The notes below the pieces were generated by a model that saw only the letters and a list, made by a program, of their open reading frames with translations, ran no database searches and was not told the origin of the DNA. From contig JADJXF010000022.1 of the NCBI GenBank assembly GCA_016715995.1, positions 27,275-91,274 of the forward strand: DNA of 64,000 nucleotides. Reading direction: 5' to 3'. Made by a program: the position numbers and the translations under genes. Below are positions 18,323 through 27,541 of the stretch, in pieces (within the stretch, counting starts at the first letter, position 1; each line of letters starts with the position of its first letter). The stretch is from Flavobacteriales bacterium. Its GTDB lineage: Bacteria; Bacteroidota; Bacteroidia; Flavobacteriales_F; PHOS-HE28.

Positions 18323-21115
18323 TCACGCCTTGGCTTTGGCGGGCGGGGCCTTCTTCGGTTTGGCGGCGATGGGCGCGAATGCCTTCTCGATGATCTCCTG
18401 CTGCTGCTTCGCGCTGCGTTTGCTGCTGCCGGTGGCGGGGGCGCCGCTCGCGGGTCGTGCGATCACCTCCCATTTCACTTCAGGGAAGCGCATGGCGATG
18501 TAGCTCCACGCGCCCATGTTCAGCGGCTCTTCCTGCACCCACAGGTAGCGCTCGGCTTTGCCGTACTTCTTGATCACCGCGCGCATCTGCTCGGCGGGCA
18601 GCGGATGAATCTGCTCGATGCGCACCAGGGCGGTGTCGGAGATGCCCTTCTCTTCGCGGTGCGCGGCCAGCTCGTAGTGAATCTTGCCTTGCGTGAAGAT
18701 CACCGTGCGCACCTGTTTCGGGTCGGCGCTCGCATCGTCAATCAGCTCCTGGAACGAACCGGTCGCAAGGTCCTCTAGCTTGCTCACGCACTTCGCGTGG
18801 CGCAGCAGGCTCTTCGGCGAAAAGACCACCAGCGGCTTGCGGAAGGGCCATTTCACCTGGCGCCGCAGCGCATGGAAGAAATTGGCGGGCGTGGTGCAGT
18901 TCACCACCACCATGTTCTCATCGGCGCAGCTCTGGAGGAAACGCTCCATGCGCGCGCTGCTGTGCTCGGCGCCCTGCCCTTCGTAGCCGTGCGGCAGCAG
19001 GAGCACCACGCCGTTCTGCGTGCCCCACTTCTCCTCGGCGCAGCACAGGTACTGGTCCAGCACGATCTGCGCGCCGTTCACGAAATCGCCGAACTGCGCC
19101 TCCCAGATGGTGAGCGAGTTGGGCATGGCAAGCGCGTAGCCATACTCGAAGCCCAGCACCGCGTACTCGCTCAGCAACGAGTTGTAGATCTGCAGCAGCG
19201 CCTGCCCCTCGCGGATGTGCTTCAGGTGGAGGAACTCCTCCTCACTGTCCTCCACCTTCACCACGGCGTGGCGGTGGCTGAAAGTACCGCGCTCCACGTC
19301 CTGACCGGTCATGCGCACAGGATGCCCTTCGAGCAGGAGCGAGCCGTAGGCGAGCAATTCGCCCATGCTCCAGTCAATCACGCCGGTCTCCATCATCCTC
19401 TTACGGTCGCCGAGGATCTTCTCCAATTTACTAAAGAACTTCTTGCCGTCGGGGTGCAGCGCGCTCAGCTTCTCGCCGATCAGTTGCAGGTTCTCCATGG
19501 ACACGCCGGTCTCGGGCGAATGCACAAAGTCCTTCGCCCCCGCGCGTTTGAATCCCTTCCAGCGCTCTTCGAGGAAGTTCGTGATCTTCCCTATGCGCAC
19601 CTGCTTGGCCTCATCGAGCCGCGCGTTCAGCATGCCGGTGAAGGACGCCTCCATCTCAGCGGCCAGCTCTTCAGCCTCGTTCACGCCGCTGCTCTTCAGC
19701 TTGTCGATGTAGATCTTCCGCGGATCAGGATGCTCCTGGATCTTCTTGTACAGCATCGGCTGCGTGAACTTGGGCTCGTCGCCCTCGTTGTGGCCGTGCT
19801 TGCGGTAGCAGAGAATGTCCACCCAGATGTCGGTGCCGTACTTCTGGCGATAGTCCATCGCCAGCTTCATGGTGTAGGCCACGGCCTCGGCATCGTCGCC
19901 GTTCACGTGGAACACCGGGCATTGCGTCACCTTGGCCACATCGGTGCAGTAGGTGCTGGTGCGCGCATCAATGTAGTTGGTGGTGAAGCCCACCTGGTTG
20001 TTCACCACGATGTGGATGGTACCGCCCACTTCGTAAGCCTTGAGGCCCGCCATCTGCACCACTTCGTACACGACACCCTGTGCGGCCACGGCGGCATCGC
20101 CATGAATGAGGATCGACGCGGTGATGCCTTTTGCGAAGTTGTCGTCGTGCTCGATGATGGCGCGAGAGATGCCCTGCATGATGGGGCCTACCGTCTCAAG
20201 GTGACTGGGGTTGGGGGCGAGCGTTAGGCGAACCTCTTTGCCCGTATTGGTCTTCAGCACGCTGCTGTAGCCCATGTGGTACTTCACGTCGCCCTCCACA
20301 AGATCATCCTCGTAGTCCTTGCCCTCGAACTCGGAGAAGATCTGGTCGTAGCTCTTGCGCAGCGTGTTCGCTAGCACGTTCAAACGGCCACGGTGAGCCA
20401 TGCCGATGACGTACTCGGTGATGCCCAGCTCTGCACCGTGCTCGATCACGGTATCCAACGCGGGAATCAATGCCTCGGCCCCTTCGATGCTGAAGCGCTT
20501 CTGGCCGATGAACTTCTTGCCGAGGAAGCGCTCGAAGACCACCGCTTCGTTGAGCTTTTCGAGGATTTCCTTCTTCTGATCGATAGTGAAGTCCGGCTGA
20601 TTGCGCGTGCCCTCCATGCGGCCGATGAGCCAACGCCGCTTCTCCGGATTACGGATGAACATGAACTCTGCGCCCACGCTCTCGCAATAGGTCTGCTTCA
20701 GCAAGTCGATGATGTCGCGGAGCTTGGCTGGACCAATCCCCACCTCGTTGCCGGCGCTGAACACGGTATCGAGGTCGGAGGTGGAAAGCCCGTGGTTCTC
20801 CACGTCGAGGGTGGGTGAGTACAGACGGCGATCGCGCACCGGGTTGGTCTTGGTGAAGAGGTGGCCGCGCTGCCGGTAGGCGTTGATCAGCTCGATGACC
20901 CGGAACTCCTTCTCGAAGCGATCGTTGCCGCTTGGCGGTGGTGCAGCAGGTGTCTCACTTTCGATGCTGCCGCCCTCAAGCGCTCTTGCAAATTCAAAGC
21001 CCTCGAAGAAACGGGCCCAGCCGGTCTCGACGCTGGCGGGGTCTTTCAGGTATTGCTGGTAGAGGTCGTCGAGCCAGGCGCTGTCGACGTTGCTCAGGTA
21101 GGAAAGCTTGTCCAT
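18323..21115 (-). CDS. sucA: 2-oxoglutarate dehydrogenase E1 component
   Basis: 930 residues from the ATG at 21115; upstream TTG codons would add a stretch unlike the family. The start MDKLSYLSNVDSAWLDDLYQQY is the E1o N-terminal segment that contacts E2. Thiamine-diphosphate and active-site blocks are present: GMAHRGRLNVLANTL, GDAAVAAQGVVYEVVQM, YIDARTSTYCTDVAK, FHVNGDDAEAV and RKHGHNEGDEPKFTQP. The transketolase-like C-terminal half contains LLPHGYEGQGAEHSSAR. The tail is a lysine/alanine/proline-rich extension. It decarboxylates 2-oxoglutarate and reductively succinylates the lipoyl group of SucB, encoded next in the same operon. A -7 element lies 11 nt upstream. Confidence 0.97.
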   Translation of the reverse strand: MDKLSYLSNVDSAWLDDLYQQYLKDPASVETGWARFFEGFEFARALEGGSIESETPAAPPPSGNDRFEKEFRVIELINAYRQRGHLFTKTNPVRDRRLYSPTLDVENHGLSTSDLDTVFSAGNEVGIGPAKLRDIIDLLKQTYCESVGAEFMFIRNPEKRRWLIGRMEGTRNQPDFTIDQKKEILEKLNEAVVFERFLGKKFIGQKRFSIEGAEALIPALDTVIEHGAELGITEYVIGMAHRGRLNVLANTLRKSYDQIFSEFEGKDYEDDLVEGDVKYHMGYSSVLKTNTGKEVRLTLAPNPSHLETVGPIMQGISRAIIEHDDNFAKGITASILIHGDAAVAAQGVVYEVVQMAGLKAYEVGGTIHIVVNNQVGFTTNYIDARTSTYCTDVAKVTQCPVFHVNGDDAEAVAYTMKLAMDYRQKYGTDIWVDILCYRKHGHNEGDEPKFTQPMLYKKIQEHPDPRKIYIDKLKSSGVNEAEELAAEMEASFTGMLNARLDEAKQVRIGKITNFLEERWKGFKRAGAKDFVHSPETGVSMENLQLIGEKLSALHPDGKKFFSKLEKILGDRKRMMETGVIDWSMGELLAYGSLLLEGHPVRMTGQDVERGTFSHRHAVVKVEDSEEEFLHLKHIREGQALLQIYNSLLSEYAVLGFEYGYALAMPNSLTIWEAQFGDFVNGAQIVLDQYLCCAEEKWGTQNGVVLLLPHGYEGQGAEHSSARMERFLQSCADENMVVVNCTTPANFFHALRRQVKWPFRKPLVVFSPKSLLRHAKCVSKLEDLATGSFQELIDDASADPKQVRTVIFTQGKIHYELAAHREEKGISDTALVRIEQIHPLPAEQMRAVIKKYGKAERYLWVQEEPLNMGAWSYIAMRFPEVKWEVIARPASGAPATGSSKRSAKQQQEIIEKAFAPIAAKPKKAPPAKAKA

Positions 21116-21125
21116 GGAAGCGGCG

Positions 21126-21133
21126 CAAAGGTA
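21126..21133 (-). promoter_or_regulatory. Candidate -7 element (TACCTTTG) for sucAB
   Basis: A perfect TAnnTTTG element whose end is only 10 nt from the sucA ATG, implying a leader of a few nucleotides. The GGTTGNN heptamer block lies immediately upstream, where a -33 element and activator sites would be. Confidence 0.6.
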
Positions 21134-21140
21134 TTCCTGC

Positions 21141-21177
21141 GGTTGGGGGTTGAAGGTTGTGGAGGCTCGGGGTTGTG
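21141..21177. repeat. GGTTGNN heptamers upstream of sucA
   Basis: GGTTGGG, GGTTGAA and GGTTGTG are directly adjacent (21141-21161), and a further GGTTGTG lies at 21171-21177. The block starts 7 bp upstream of the -7 element and covers the -15 to -50 region of the sucA promoter. Confidence 0.75.
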
Positions 21178-21228
21178 AACGGGCGGAATGTTGCAAACAA
21201 CCGCCTGCCGATCAGTGGCAAGCGAGCC

Positions 21229-21594
21229 TCAAAACCGCCCCGCGAAACGCATGCGCGTGAGCACCTTTTGTAAGGCCCGGAGCACGCATTCGCCGGCCAA
21301 GGCATGCAGCCCCCCCGCATCCATCGTTCGCCGCAGGTGCGCTTCCGGTATATCGACCCTGTACATCGCGGACTGCAATGCATGCAGACCACGCAGCTCC
21401 AGGACCTGCAATACCGGCAATACGGAACTCCGCAGTGCTTCGAATGCTTCTGCACCAACTGGTGGCAAGGGCAGCTCTTCCGCCATCAGAGACAAGTCCT
21501 TCCGCAACTGTTCCACCGTTGAGGAGAGCACCTCGGCCTGGTCCAAGTAGCGGGCCATGGCCCCGTCACCGGCTTTCGACAGATTCCTGTTCAC
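21229..21594 (-). CDS. Small alpha-helical protein of unknown function
   Basis: 121 residues, predicted almost entirely helical (YLDQAEVLSSTVEQLRKDLS, then FEALRSSVLPVLQVLELRG and ECVLRALQKVLTRM). There is no signal peptide and no motif I recognise. Coding is supported by an uninterrupted frame with hydrophobic heptad spacing, but there is no family match by eye. It lies upstream of sucAB on the same strand, separated by the heptamer-containing promoter region, so it is probably not part of that operon. The start at 21594 is the first ATG; an internal ATG (MARYLDQ) 12 codons on is possible. Confidence 0.55.
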   Translation of the reverse strand: MNRNLSKAGDGAMARYLDQAEVLSSTVEQLRKDLSLMAEELPLPPVGAEAFEALRSSVLPVLQVLELRGLHALQSAMYRVDIPEAHLRRTMDAGGLHALAGECVLRALQKVLTRMRFAGRF

Positions 21595-21734
21595 GCGCGT
21601 CAGATCATTGCCAAAGGTGCGCAGGGGGTGGCACTATTTTCGCGCGGCTTGCTCGACCATGCGTTTCCCGTGAGTCGGCAGACAACGCTCCGGAGAATTC
21701 AACACGGACATCAGCAACCCTTACATCCCAGACA

Positions 21735-22613
21735 ATGCGCAATCCGCTCAGCGTTCTCTCCGCCCTCATCTGCCTCGCCGGTCATGCCCAGTATGGCACC
21801 TTCGATGCCGCAGCCGTGAAGGCGGCTAGGTCAACGACGTTATTCGTAGTGCTCGACCCCGGTGATTCGCCATACAACCGCGCGATAACGAACGCGGTGA
21901 AGAGCGAGTGGAAGTTCAATTCCGGCGTGGAGTACATTACCGTGGCCGACCTAGCGACGCAGCCCATCGACCCGGCGAAGACCTATCTGCTGAAAACCCT
22001 GCGCACCGACCCAATCAAGTTTGAAGGCATATTCCTCGCCTTGGTACGTGGGTGGAAACCGAAAAAAGGCGAGGCCCTGCGACAAACCGACAACTCATTC
22101 ACCAGCATACCGATGGAGCAAGAGTTGGCGTCCCTTCTCATCGAACCGAGAGCAATCAACGAGCAGGGCATGTCTGCCATGCTCCACGTGTACGTGAAGC
22201 ATCTGCAGGATTACCTGAAACAGGTGGAGACTGGGAAAGTGATGGACAAGACAACGGCCGATCGGTTGTATGCCGGCCGTACCCGCCTGATTCGGGAAGC
22301 GGAATTTATCCTGGTGCGTGAGCACTTGGATAAGAGCCTTCCCGATGGCGATGCCATCAAGACGGAATACGCCTCACCCTTCCGAATCGGCGGATTGGCC
22401 GATGCGGCCGGGGCAGCTGAGGCGCAGGACCGCGACGCGATGGTCTCCGACGTGGTCATCACGGTCGGTGACCACAAGAACAAGCACTGCTTCAAGCGCG
22501 TGTTCAATGCGGGAACAGGGGAGCTCATGTACCTGCGCGACGATGCCGCAATCTTCGGAAAGAAGGAGGGCTTCATCGCCGAGGATTTCAAGGCGATCGC
22601 GCGGGCGCGGTAG
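21735..22613 (+). CDS. Secreted protein of unknown function
   Basis: 292 residues from the ATG at 21735, which gives a signal peptide (MRNPLSVLSALICLAGHAQ). The mature protein is mixed alpha/beta, with segments TTLFVVLDPGDSPYNRAIT, KSEWKFNSGVEYITVADLA and YVKHLQDYLKQVE. It resembles uncharacterised Bacteroidota secreted proteins. I see no catalytic motif and no T9SS sorting domain, so a periplasmic location is likely. A TATTTTCG -7-like element lies at 21635-21642, about 90 nt upstream. Function not recognised. Confidence 0.7.
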   Translation: MRNPLSVLSALICLAGHAQYGTFDAAAVKAARSTTLFVVLDPGDSPYNRAITNAVKSEWKFNSGVEYITVADLATQPIDPAKTYLLKTLRTDPIKFEGIFLALVRGWKPKKGEALRQTDNSFTSIPMEQELASLLIEPRAINEQGMSAMLHVYVKHLQDYLKQVETGKVMDKTTADRLYAGRTRLIREAEFILVREHLDKSLPDGDAIKTEYASPFRIGGLADAAGAAEAQDRDAMVSDVVITVGDHKNKHCFKRVFNAGTGELMYLRDDAAIFGKKEGFIAEDFKAIARAR

Positions 22614-22652
22614 CCATCTGCCCCTTGGGGTTGGAAAAGCCCCCGCGGTGGC

Positions 22653-22660
22653 TACATTGG
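22653..22660 (+). promoter_or_regulatory. Candidate -7 element (TACATTGG) for the T9SS protein at 22682
   Basis: A TAnnTT element 21 nt before the ATG. A TTG at 22631-22633 gives a 19-nt spacer, matching the Bacteroidota primary-sigma promoter layout. Confidence 0.5.
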
Positions 22661-22681
22661 CGATCCTTTAAACCAAAGCCC

Positions 22682-24750
22682 ATGCGGATCGCTACCCTCC
22701 TCTTCGCCTGCGCGACCTTACCGTCGTTCGCAGACCACCTGCCCGGCGGCAGCATTCTCACGCGCTGCATCAGCGGTAACCAGCACGAGGTGACCTTGCA
22801 GCTCTGGCGCGAATGCACCGGGGTGCCCATGATAAACCAGAGCATGAACTTCAGGAACGAGTGCGGAGTCCAGTTCACCTTGAACAACATCCCGCTCATC
22901 TCTGTGGAGAACGTCTCGCCCGTATGCCCGGACCAGATCGATCAGACCAGCTGCAACGGCGGACCACTGATCGGCATCGAGATGTATACCTACCGCACCA
23001 CGCTCTTCCTGAGTTCGTGCAACTATTGGACGATCAGTTGGAATACCTGTTGCCGGAACGCCTCCGTGAATCTCAATGGGTCACAAGGCATCTACATCGA
23101 GACCACGCTGAACAATGCCGGCGCCGCATGCAACGCATCGCCCGTATTCAATGATCTCATTCCGCCCTTTGTCTGCGTGGGCCAGCCGGTGAGCTTCGAT
23201 CTGAGCGTGACTGCGACTCCCGGTCAGCAACTCTTCTTCCGCTTCCGCGAAGCCCGCCGTCAAACGAGCATCGACCCCATCGTCATTGAATCGGTCGCTT
23301 ATCTGCCCAACTACTCCGGGGCCGAGCCGTTCACGGGCATGACCATCAACAGTTCTACGGGCAACATCACCTTTACTCCGACGATCGCGGGCTATGTGGT
23401 GGTGGTGGTTGAAGTGGAGTATTCCGACGCGAATGGAACGCTGATAGGCACGGTTATGCGCGATTTCCCGTTCGTGGTCTCGGCCTGCGCCAACCTGGTG
23501 CCCGATGCGGCCAGTGGCACTGTGGAGAACCTCAGTGGCAGCGCTACGGCCACGGGTGCTTACGCATTGGCCACCTGCGGAGGATCATTCTGCTTCGATG
23601 CTGTGGTGGTGGATGGTGATAGCGAACAGGAACTATTGCTCACGAGCATTGTGGAGCAGGTACTGCCCGGAGCCACGGTTCAATATGCCGGTACCAATCC
23701 GGTCACAGCCACCATCTGCTGGAACGCCGATGGCGCAGCGCTGGGTGCCTACGTCTTCACCATCAATGCCACTGACAATGCTTGTCCGCTGGTCGGCTCG
23801 CAGACCTACACTTACACCGTGCTCGTTGAGCAGGCGGACGCCACCGCCGGTGCCGATGCCTCGGCTGAGCTCTGCCCTGGGGAGACCATTGACCTGAGCA
23901 CGCTGCTTACTGGTGATCCTGGCGGCATTTGGAGCGATGGGCCAATCGTAAACGCACCAGGGGTTTACACGTACACCATCGTCACGAGCTGCGGCAATGA
24001 TGAGGCTGAATTCACGGTGAACGTTCTGGAGGCTCCGGATGCTGGCCAGGATGGAGTTACCGCGGTTTGCCAAGGGATTGGCCTTGACCTATCAGAACTA
24101 GTCTCCGGGGACCCTAACGGCTCTTGGAGCAATGGTGGGCCCATAGTTACCATGGGCGGGTCATATACGTACACGGTAACCAATGCGTGTGGAACAGATG
24201 AAGCGGTTTTCCTTGTCTTAGCCGTCAGCCCACCCAATGCTGGTGAAGATAATGCCATAGGCGTTTGTCAGAACGACGTCGCCATCCTGCTGGTGGATTC
24301 CCTTCTCGGCACACCGAACTCGGGGGGGGTATGGACTGGTCCAGATGGCAATCCAACCGGCGTTGAATTCAATCCGTCCACTGACCCTCCGGGGGTCTAT
24401 TGCTACACATTGTCGGGTGGCGCATTCTGCCCTGATGCCCAAGCCTGCCTCACGATCAGCCTGCTTCCGCCAACCGATCCCTATTGCATCTTCCTCGGCG
24501 TGGAGCCCATTGAGCGCCATGTGCGCGTCTCCCCCAATCCGAGCGATGGCCTGCTGCGCATCGAGGGCATCGCCCTAACGCGGGCTGACGTCTTGTATGC
24601 CACAGGACGCGTTGCGTGGAGCATGAACGGCTCCCGTTACGAGCAGCCGTCATCCAGTTGCCTACGGGCCTGGTCAATGGCAGTTACGTGCTTCGAATGA
24701 CCGATTCCAACGGACAGTCGCGGCTGCATCGCTTCGAACTGCTCCGCTAG
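22682..24750 (+). CDS. T9SS cargo protein related to the giant adhesin, frameshifted near its 3' end
   Basis: A signal peptide (MRIATLLFACATLPSFA) is followed by a cysteine-rich domain of about 370 residues, homologous to the N-terminal part of the giant adhesin: SWNTCCRNASV, CVGQPVSFDLS, STGNITFTPTIAGY and DNACPLVGS. Three Ig-like units follow with cysteines (DASAELCPGETIDLS, DGVTAVCQGIGLDLS and similar). A type-A sorting domain begins RVSPNPSDGLLRIEG. The first frame ends at 24700 with an aberrant tail, while the -1 frame reads VIQLPTGLVNGSYVLRMTDS and ends HRFELLR at 24750. One missing base in the CC run at 24646-24648 explains this. It may be real decay or an assembly error; as read, the sorting signal is lost. 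Confidence 0.82.
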
Positions 24751-24770
24751 CGCACGATCCAACGAAACGT

Positions 24771-24801
24771 CAAAGGGCTCCGATCCATTCGGGGCCCTTT
24801 G
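24771..24801 (+). terminator. Strong hairpin terminator
   Basis: A 13-bp stem: CAAAGGGCTCCGA pairs with TCGGGGCCCTTTG, with one T-G pair and a 5-nt loop. It is followed by TTGTTT. It starts 20 bp after the reconstructed stop of the frameshifted T9SS gene and ends 15 bp before the next ATG. It most likely terminates the upstream transcript. Confidence 0.8.
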
Positions 24802-24816
24802 TTGTTTCGCGAGACC

Positions 24817-25719
24817 ATGGCCACCATCCTCATCACCGGCGGAAGCGGGCTCATCGGCCAGCACCTCACCGAAGCGCTTCGACGCGAAGGCCACATCGTG
24901 CGTTGGTTGAGTCGGAGCGCGGGCCACCGGAATGGAGTGGCCGTCTATGCATGGGATGTGAACGCGGGCACCATCGATACGGAGGCCGTGCAAGAGGTGG
25001 ATCATGTGGTGCATCTGGCCGGTGCGGGCATCGCCGATCAGCGCTGGACCCCGCCACGCGTCCAGGAGCTGATCGATAGCCGCGTTGAATCCGCGCGACT
25101 GCTCCTGCGCGCCTTTCAGCAGGCGGGCAACGCGCCTCGTTCAATGGTCAGCGCATCAGGCGTCGGCTACTACGGAGCATCGACCTCCGACCAGTTGATA
25201 ACCGAAAACGATCCCCCTGGCAGGGACACTATCGCCCGCATCAGCTCGGAATGGGAACGCGCAGTTGACGAATGGGGCTCGCTCTGCCGCGTGGTGAAGC
25301 TCCGCACTCCATTGGTGCTGGCGAAAGACGGCGGCGCGCTACCACGCCTGGCTCAGCCTGCGCGTTTCGGACTGGGCGCGGCCATTGGATCGGGCAAGCA
25401 GTGGATGCCATGGGTCCACATCGATGACCTCATAGCGGCCTATCAGCGGGCCTTGAATGATGACCGCATGAGCGACGCCTACAACGTGGTGGCCGGGAAC
25501 GCCACGAATGCTGAGTTCATGCGCACGCTGGCACAGGTGCTTGGTCGGCCCTTCTTCCTTCCTCGGGTTCCCGGCTGGGTGCTGCGTACAGTCCTCGGTG
25601 AGATGGCATCGCTGCTGCTCGAGGGCAGCCGGGTCAGCGGTGTGCGGTTGGAGGAGTCAGGCATGCGCTTCGGCCATACGCGGCTGCGCGATGCACTCAC
25701 CGACCTGCTCCGCGGTTAA
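24817..25719 (+). CDS. TIGR01777 family SDR-type epimerase-like protein
   Basis: 300 residues from the ATG at 24817. The NAD(P)-binding Rossmann motif ILITGGSGLIGQHL is at residues 4-17. Also present are VVHLAGAGIADQRW, the SASGVGYYG segment and WVHIDDL, all characteristic of the TIGR01777 (YfcH-like) branch of extended SDR proteins. A C-terminal DUF1731-like region begins about residue 240 (LGRPFFLPRVPGWVLRTVLG). The substrate is unknown across the family. It is preceded by a terminator, and its stop codon directly abuts the stop codon of the convergent prenyl synthase gene with no spacer. Confidence 0.92.
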   Translation: MATILITGGSGLIGQHLTEALRREGHIVRWLSRSAGHRNGVAVYAWDVNAGTIDTEAVQEVDHVVHLAGAGIADQRWTPPRVQELIDSRVESARLLLRAFQQAGNAPRSMVSASGVGYYGASTSDQLITENDPPGRDTIARISSEWERAVDEWGSLCRVVKLRTPLVLAKDGGALPRLAQPARFGLGAAIGSGKQWMPWVHIDDLIAAYQRALNDDRMSDAYNVVAGNATNAEFMRTLAQVLGRPFFLPRVPGWVLRTVLGEMASLLLEGSRVSGVRLEESGMRFGHTRLRDALTDLLRG

Positions 25720-26673
25720 TCAGGCGACACGGCCCATGAGGCCTGCAGCAAGTGATCGTAACGGGGACTTCCGGTCATTTGCGGTGTCCACCGCCTCGAG
25801 CTGCGCCATAGCCTCCGACTCCAGCGCTTTGATGCGCGCCTCCGACTCATCGCGCGCGCCAAGCGAGATCAATCCTTCAATCATCGCGCTGACATCACGC
25901 GAGATGCTCGGCATGCGAAGCTGATCGGCGAGTGTTGAAGAGCCTCTCCCACGTTCCAGCCCCAGTCCGCGGATCAGGAGCCAGGTCTTCTTCCCCGCGC
26001 GCAGGTCGCCGCCGCGTTGCTTTCCGCTGCGGCTGGGATCGCCAAAGGCATCGATGTGGTCATCGCGGAGCTGGAACGCCAGACCCAATTGCTCGCCGAA
26101 GCGGCCGATCGCCGTCTGCTGCGCGGCATCCGCACCAGCAAGGATGGCGCCTACCTCCAATGCACAGGCCAACAGCACGGCGGTCTTTCGGCGAATCATG
26201 TCCATGTACGCGTCCGCTGTCACTTCCACCTGCCGCTCGAAGGCCATGTCCATGGCCTGGCCCTCGCACACCTGCAAGGCATAGCGGCTGAAGACCGAAA
26301 GCGCGCGTGAATCTTCCGCCATGCATTGATACGCCTTCACGAGCATCGCATCCCCGCTGAGGATGGCGGTGTTCACATCCCATTGCACATGCACCGTGGG
26401 CCGACCGCGCCGCAATGGCGAAGCGTCCATGATGTCATCGTGCATGAGGGTGAAGCTGTGGAAGAGTTCGATTCCCATGGCGGCCTCCATGGCCCGGTCC
26501 ACATCGCCATCGAAGAGCTCGCAGGCCATCAGGGTGGCGATGGGGCGCACGCGCTTGGCCGGAAGCCGCAGGAGGTAGGCCATGGGCTCGTACAGCGCGC
26601 CCGGAGGAAGCTCGCCGCACCAACTGGCGATACGCGCCTCAACAGCAGCACGATGCTCGTCCGTGGATCGCAT
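25720..26673 (-). CDS. Polyprenyl diphosphate synthase
   Basis: 317 residues from the ATG at 26673, 4 bp after the rmlA stop. It has both aspartate-rich motifs of all-trans prenyl synthases: DDIMD at 79-83 within LMHDDIMDASPLRRGRPT, and DDHID at 204-208 within QLRDDHIDAFGD. LRLPAKRVRP corresponds to the conserved KRxRP block. It condenses isopentenyl diphosphate with allylic diphosphates to build farnesyl/geranylgeranyl or longer chains; chain length cannot be fixed from the sequence. It is the last gene of an exporter-rmlA-prenyl synthase operon. Confidence 0.93.
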   Translation of the reverse strand: MRSTDEHRAAVEARIASWCGELPPGALYEPMAYLLRLPAKRVRPIATLMACELFDGDVDRAMEAAMGIELFHSFTLMHDDIMDASPLRRGRPTVHVQWDVNTAILSGDAMLVKAYQCMAEDSRALSVFSRYALQVCEGQAMDMAFERQVEVTADAYMDMIRRKTAVLLACALEVGAILAGADAAQQTAIGRFGEQLGLAFQLRDDHIDAFGDPSRSGKQRGGDLRAGKKTWLLIRGLGLERGRGSSTLADQLRMPSISRDVSAMIEGLISLGARDESEARIKALESEAMAQLEAVDTANDRKSPLRSLAAGLMGRVA

Positions 26674-26677
26674 CCGT

Positions 26678-27541
26678 TCAGCGCTTAAGCAGCTTGAGCA
26701 GATACTCGCCATAGCCGCTCTTCACCAACGGGCGCGCGAGCGCCTCCAATTGCTCATCCGAGATCCAGCCTTTCTTCCAGGCCACTTCCTCGATGCATCC
26801 GATGCGCAGGCCCTGCCGCTCCTCGATCACCTGGACGAACTGGCCGGCCTGCGTGAGCGAGGCGAAGGTGCCCGTATCGAGCCAGGCCGTGCCGCGATCG
26901 AGGATTTCCACGCGCAGCTTCCCGCGCCGCAAGTACTCTTTGTTCACATCGGTGATCTCGTACTCGCCGCGCGCGCTGGGCTTCAGTTCGCGCGCGATGT
27001 CCAGCACCGTGTTGTCGTAGAAGTAGAGGCCCGGCACCGCGTAGCTGCTCTTCGGCTTCAAGGGCTTTTCCTCGATGCTGAGCACCCGGCCTTCGGCATC
27101 GAAGTCCACTACGCCGTATCGCTCCGGGTCGCTCACATGGTATGCGAATACCAGGCCGCCATCAGGATTCGTGTGCTCGCTGAGCATGCGCCCGAGTCCT
27201 CTGCCGTAGAAGATGTTATCGCCGAGGATGAGCGCCACTGGATCGCGGCCCACATGCTCACGCCCGATGACGAAAGCCTGCGCCAGTCCGTTGGGCACGG
27301 GCTGTTCGGCGTAGCTGAAGTCGCATCCCAAGGCAGAACCATCGCCCAGGAGCCTCCGGAAGCTGGGCAGATCGTGTGGAGTGCTGATGATGAGCACCTC
27401 GCGGATGCCTGCCGCCATGATCGTGCTCAGGGGGTAGTAGATCATCGGCTTGTCGTACACTGGCATGAGCTGTTTGCTCACAGCCAGCGTCAAGGGATGA
27501 AGCCGGGTGCCGGAGCCGCCGGCGAGGATGATGCCTTTCAT
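26678..27541 (-). CDS. rmlA: Glucose-1-phosphate thymidylyltransferase
   Basis: 287 residues, the normal length of RmlA/RfbA. The N-terminal nucleotide-binding motif MKGIILAGGSGTRLHPLT is complete, followed by SKQLMPVYDKPMIYYPLS, LILGDNIFYG, VDFDAEGRVLSIEEKP and a late GTAWLDTGTF block. It makes dTDP-glucose, the first step to dTDP-rhamnose and other deoxysugars of surface polysaccharides. Its ATG overlaps the stop of the RND exporter by 4 bp. rmlB, rmlC and rmlD are not in the window. The C-terminal residues KSGYGEYLLKLL match the usual end of the family. Confidence 0.96.
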   Translation of the reverse strand: MKGIILAGGSGTRLHPLTLAVSKQLMPVYDKPMIYYPLSTIMAAGIREVLIISTPHDLPSFRRLLGDGSALGCDFSYAEQPVPNGLAQAFVIGREHVGRDPVALILGDNIFYGRGLGRMLSEHTNPDGGLVFAYHVSDPERYGVVDFDAEGRVLSIEEKPLKPKSSYAVPGLYFYDNTVLDIARELKPSARGEYEITDVNKEYLRRGKLRVEILDRGTAWLDTGTFASLTQAGQFVQVIEERQGLRIGCIEEVAWKKGWISDEQLEALARPLVKSGYGEYLLKLLKR

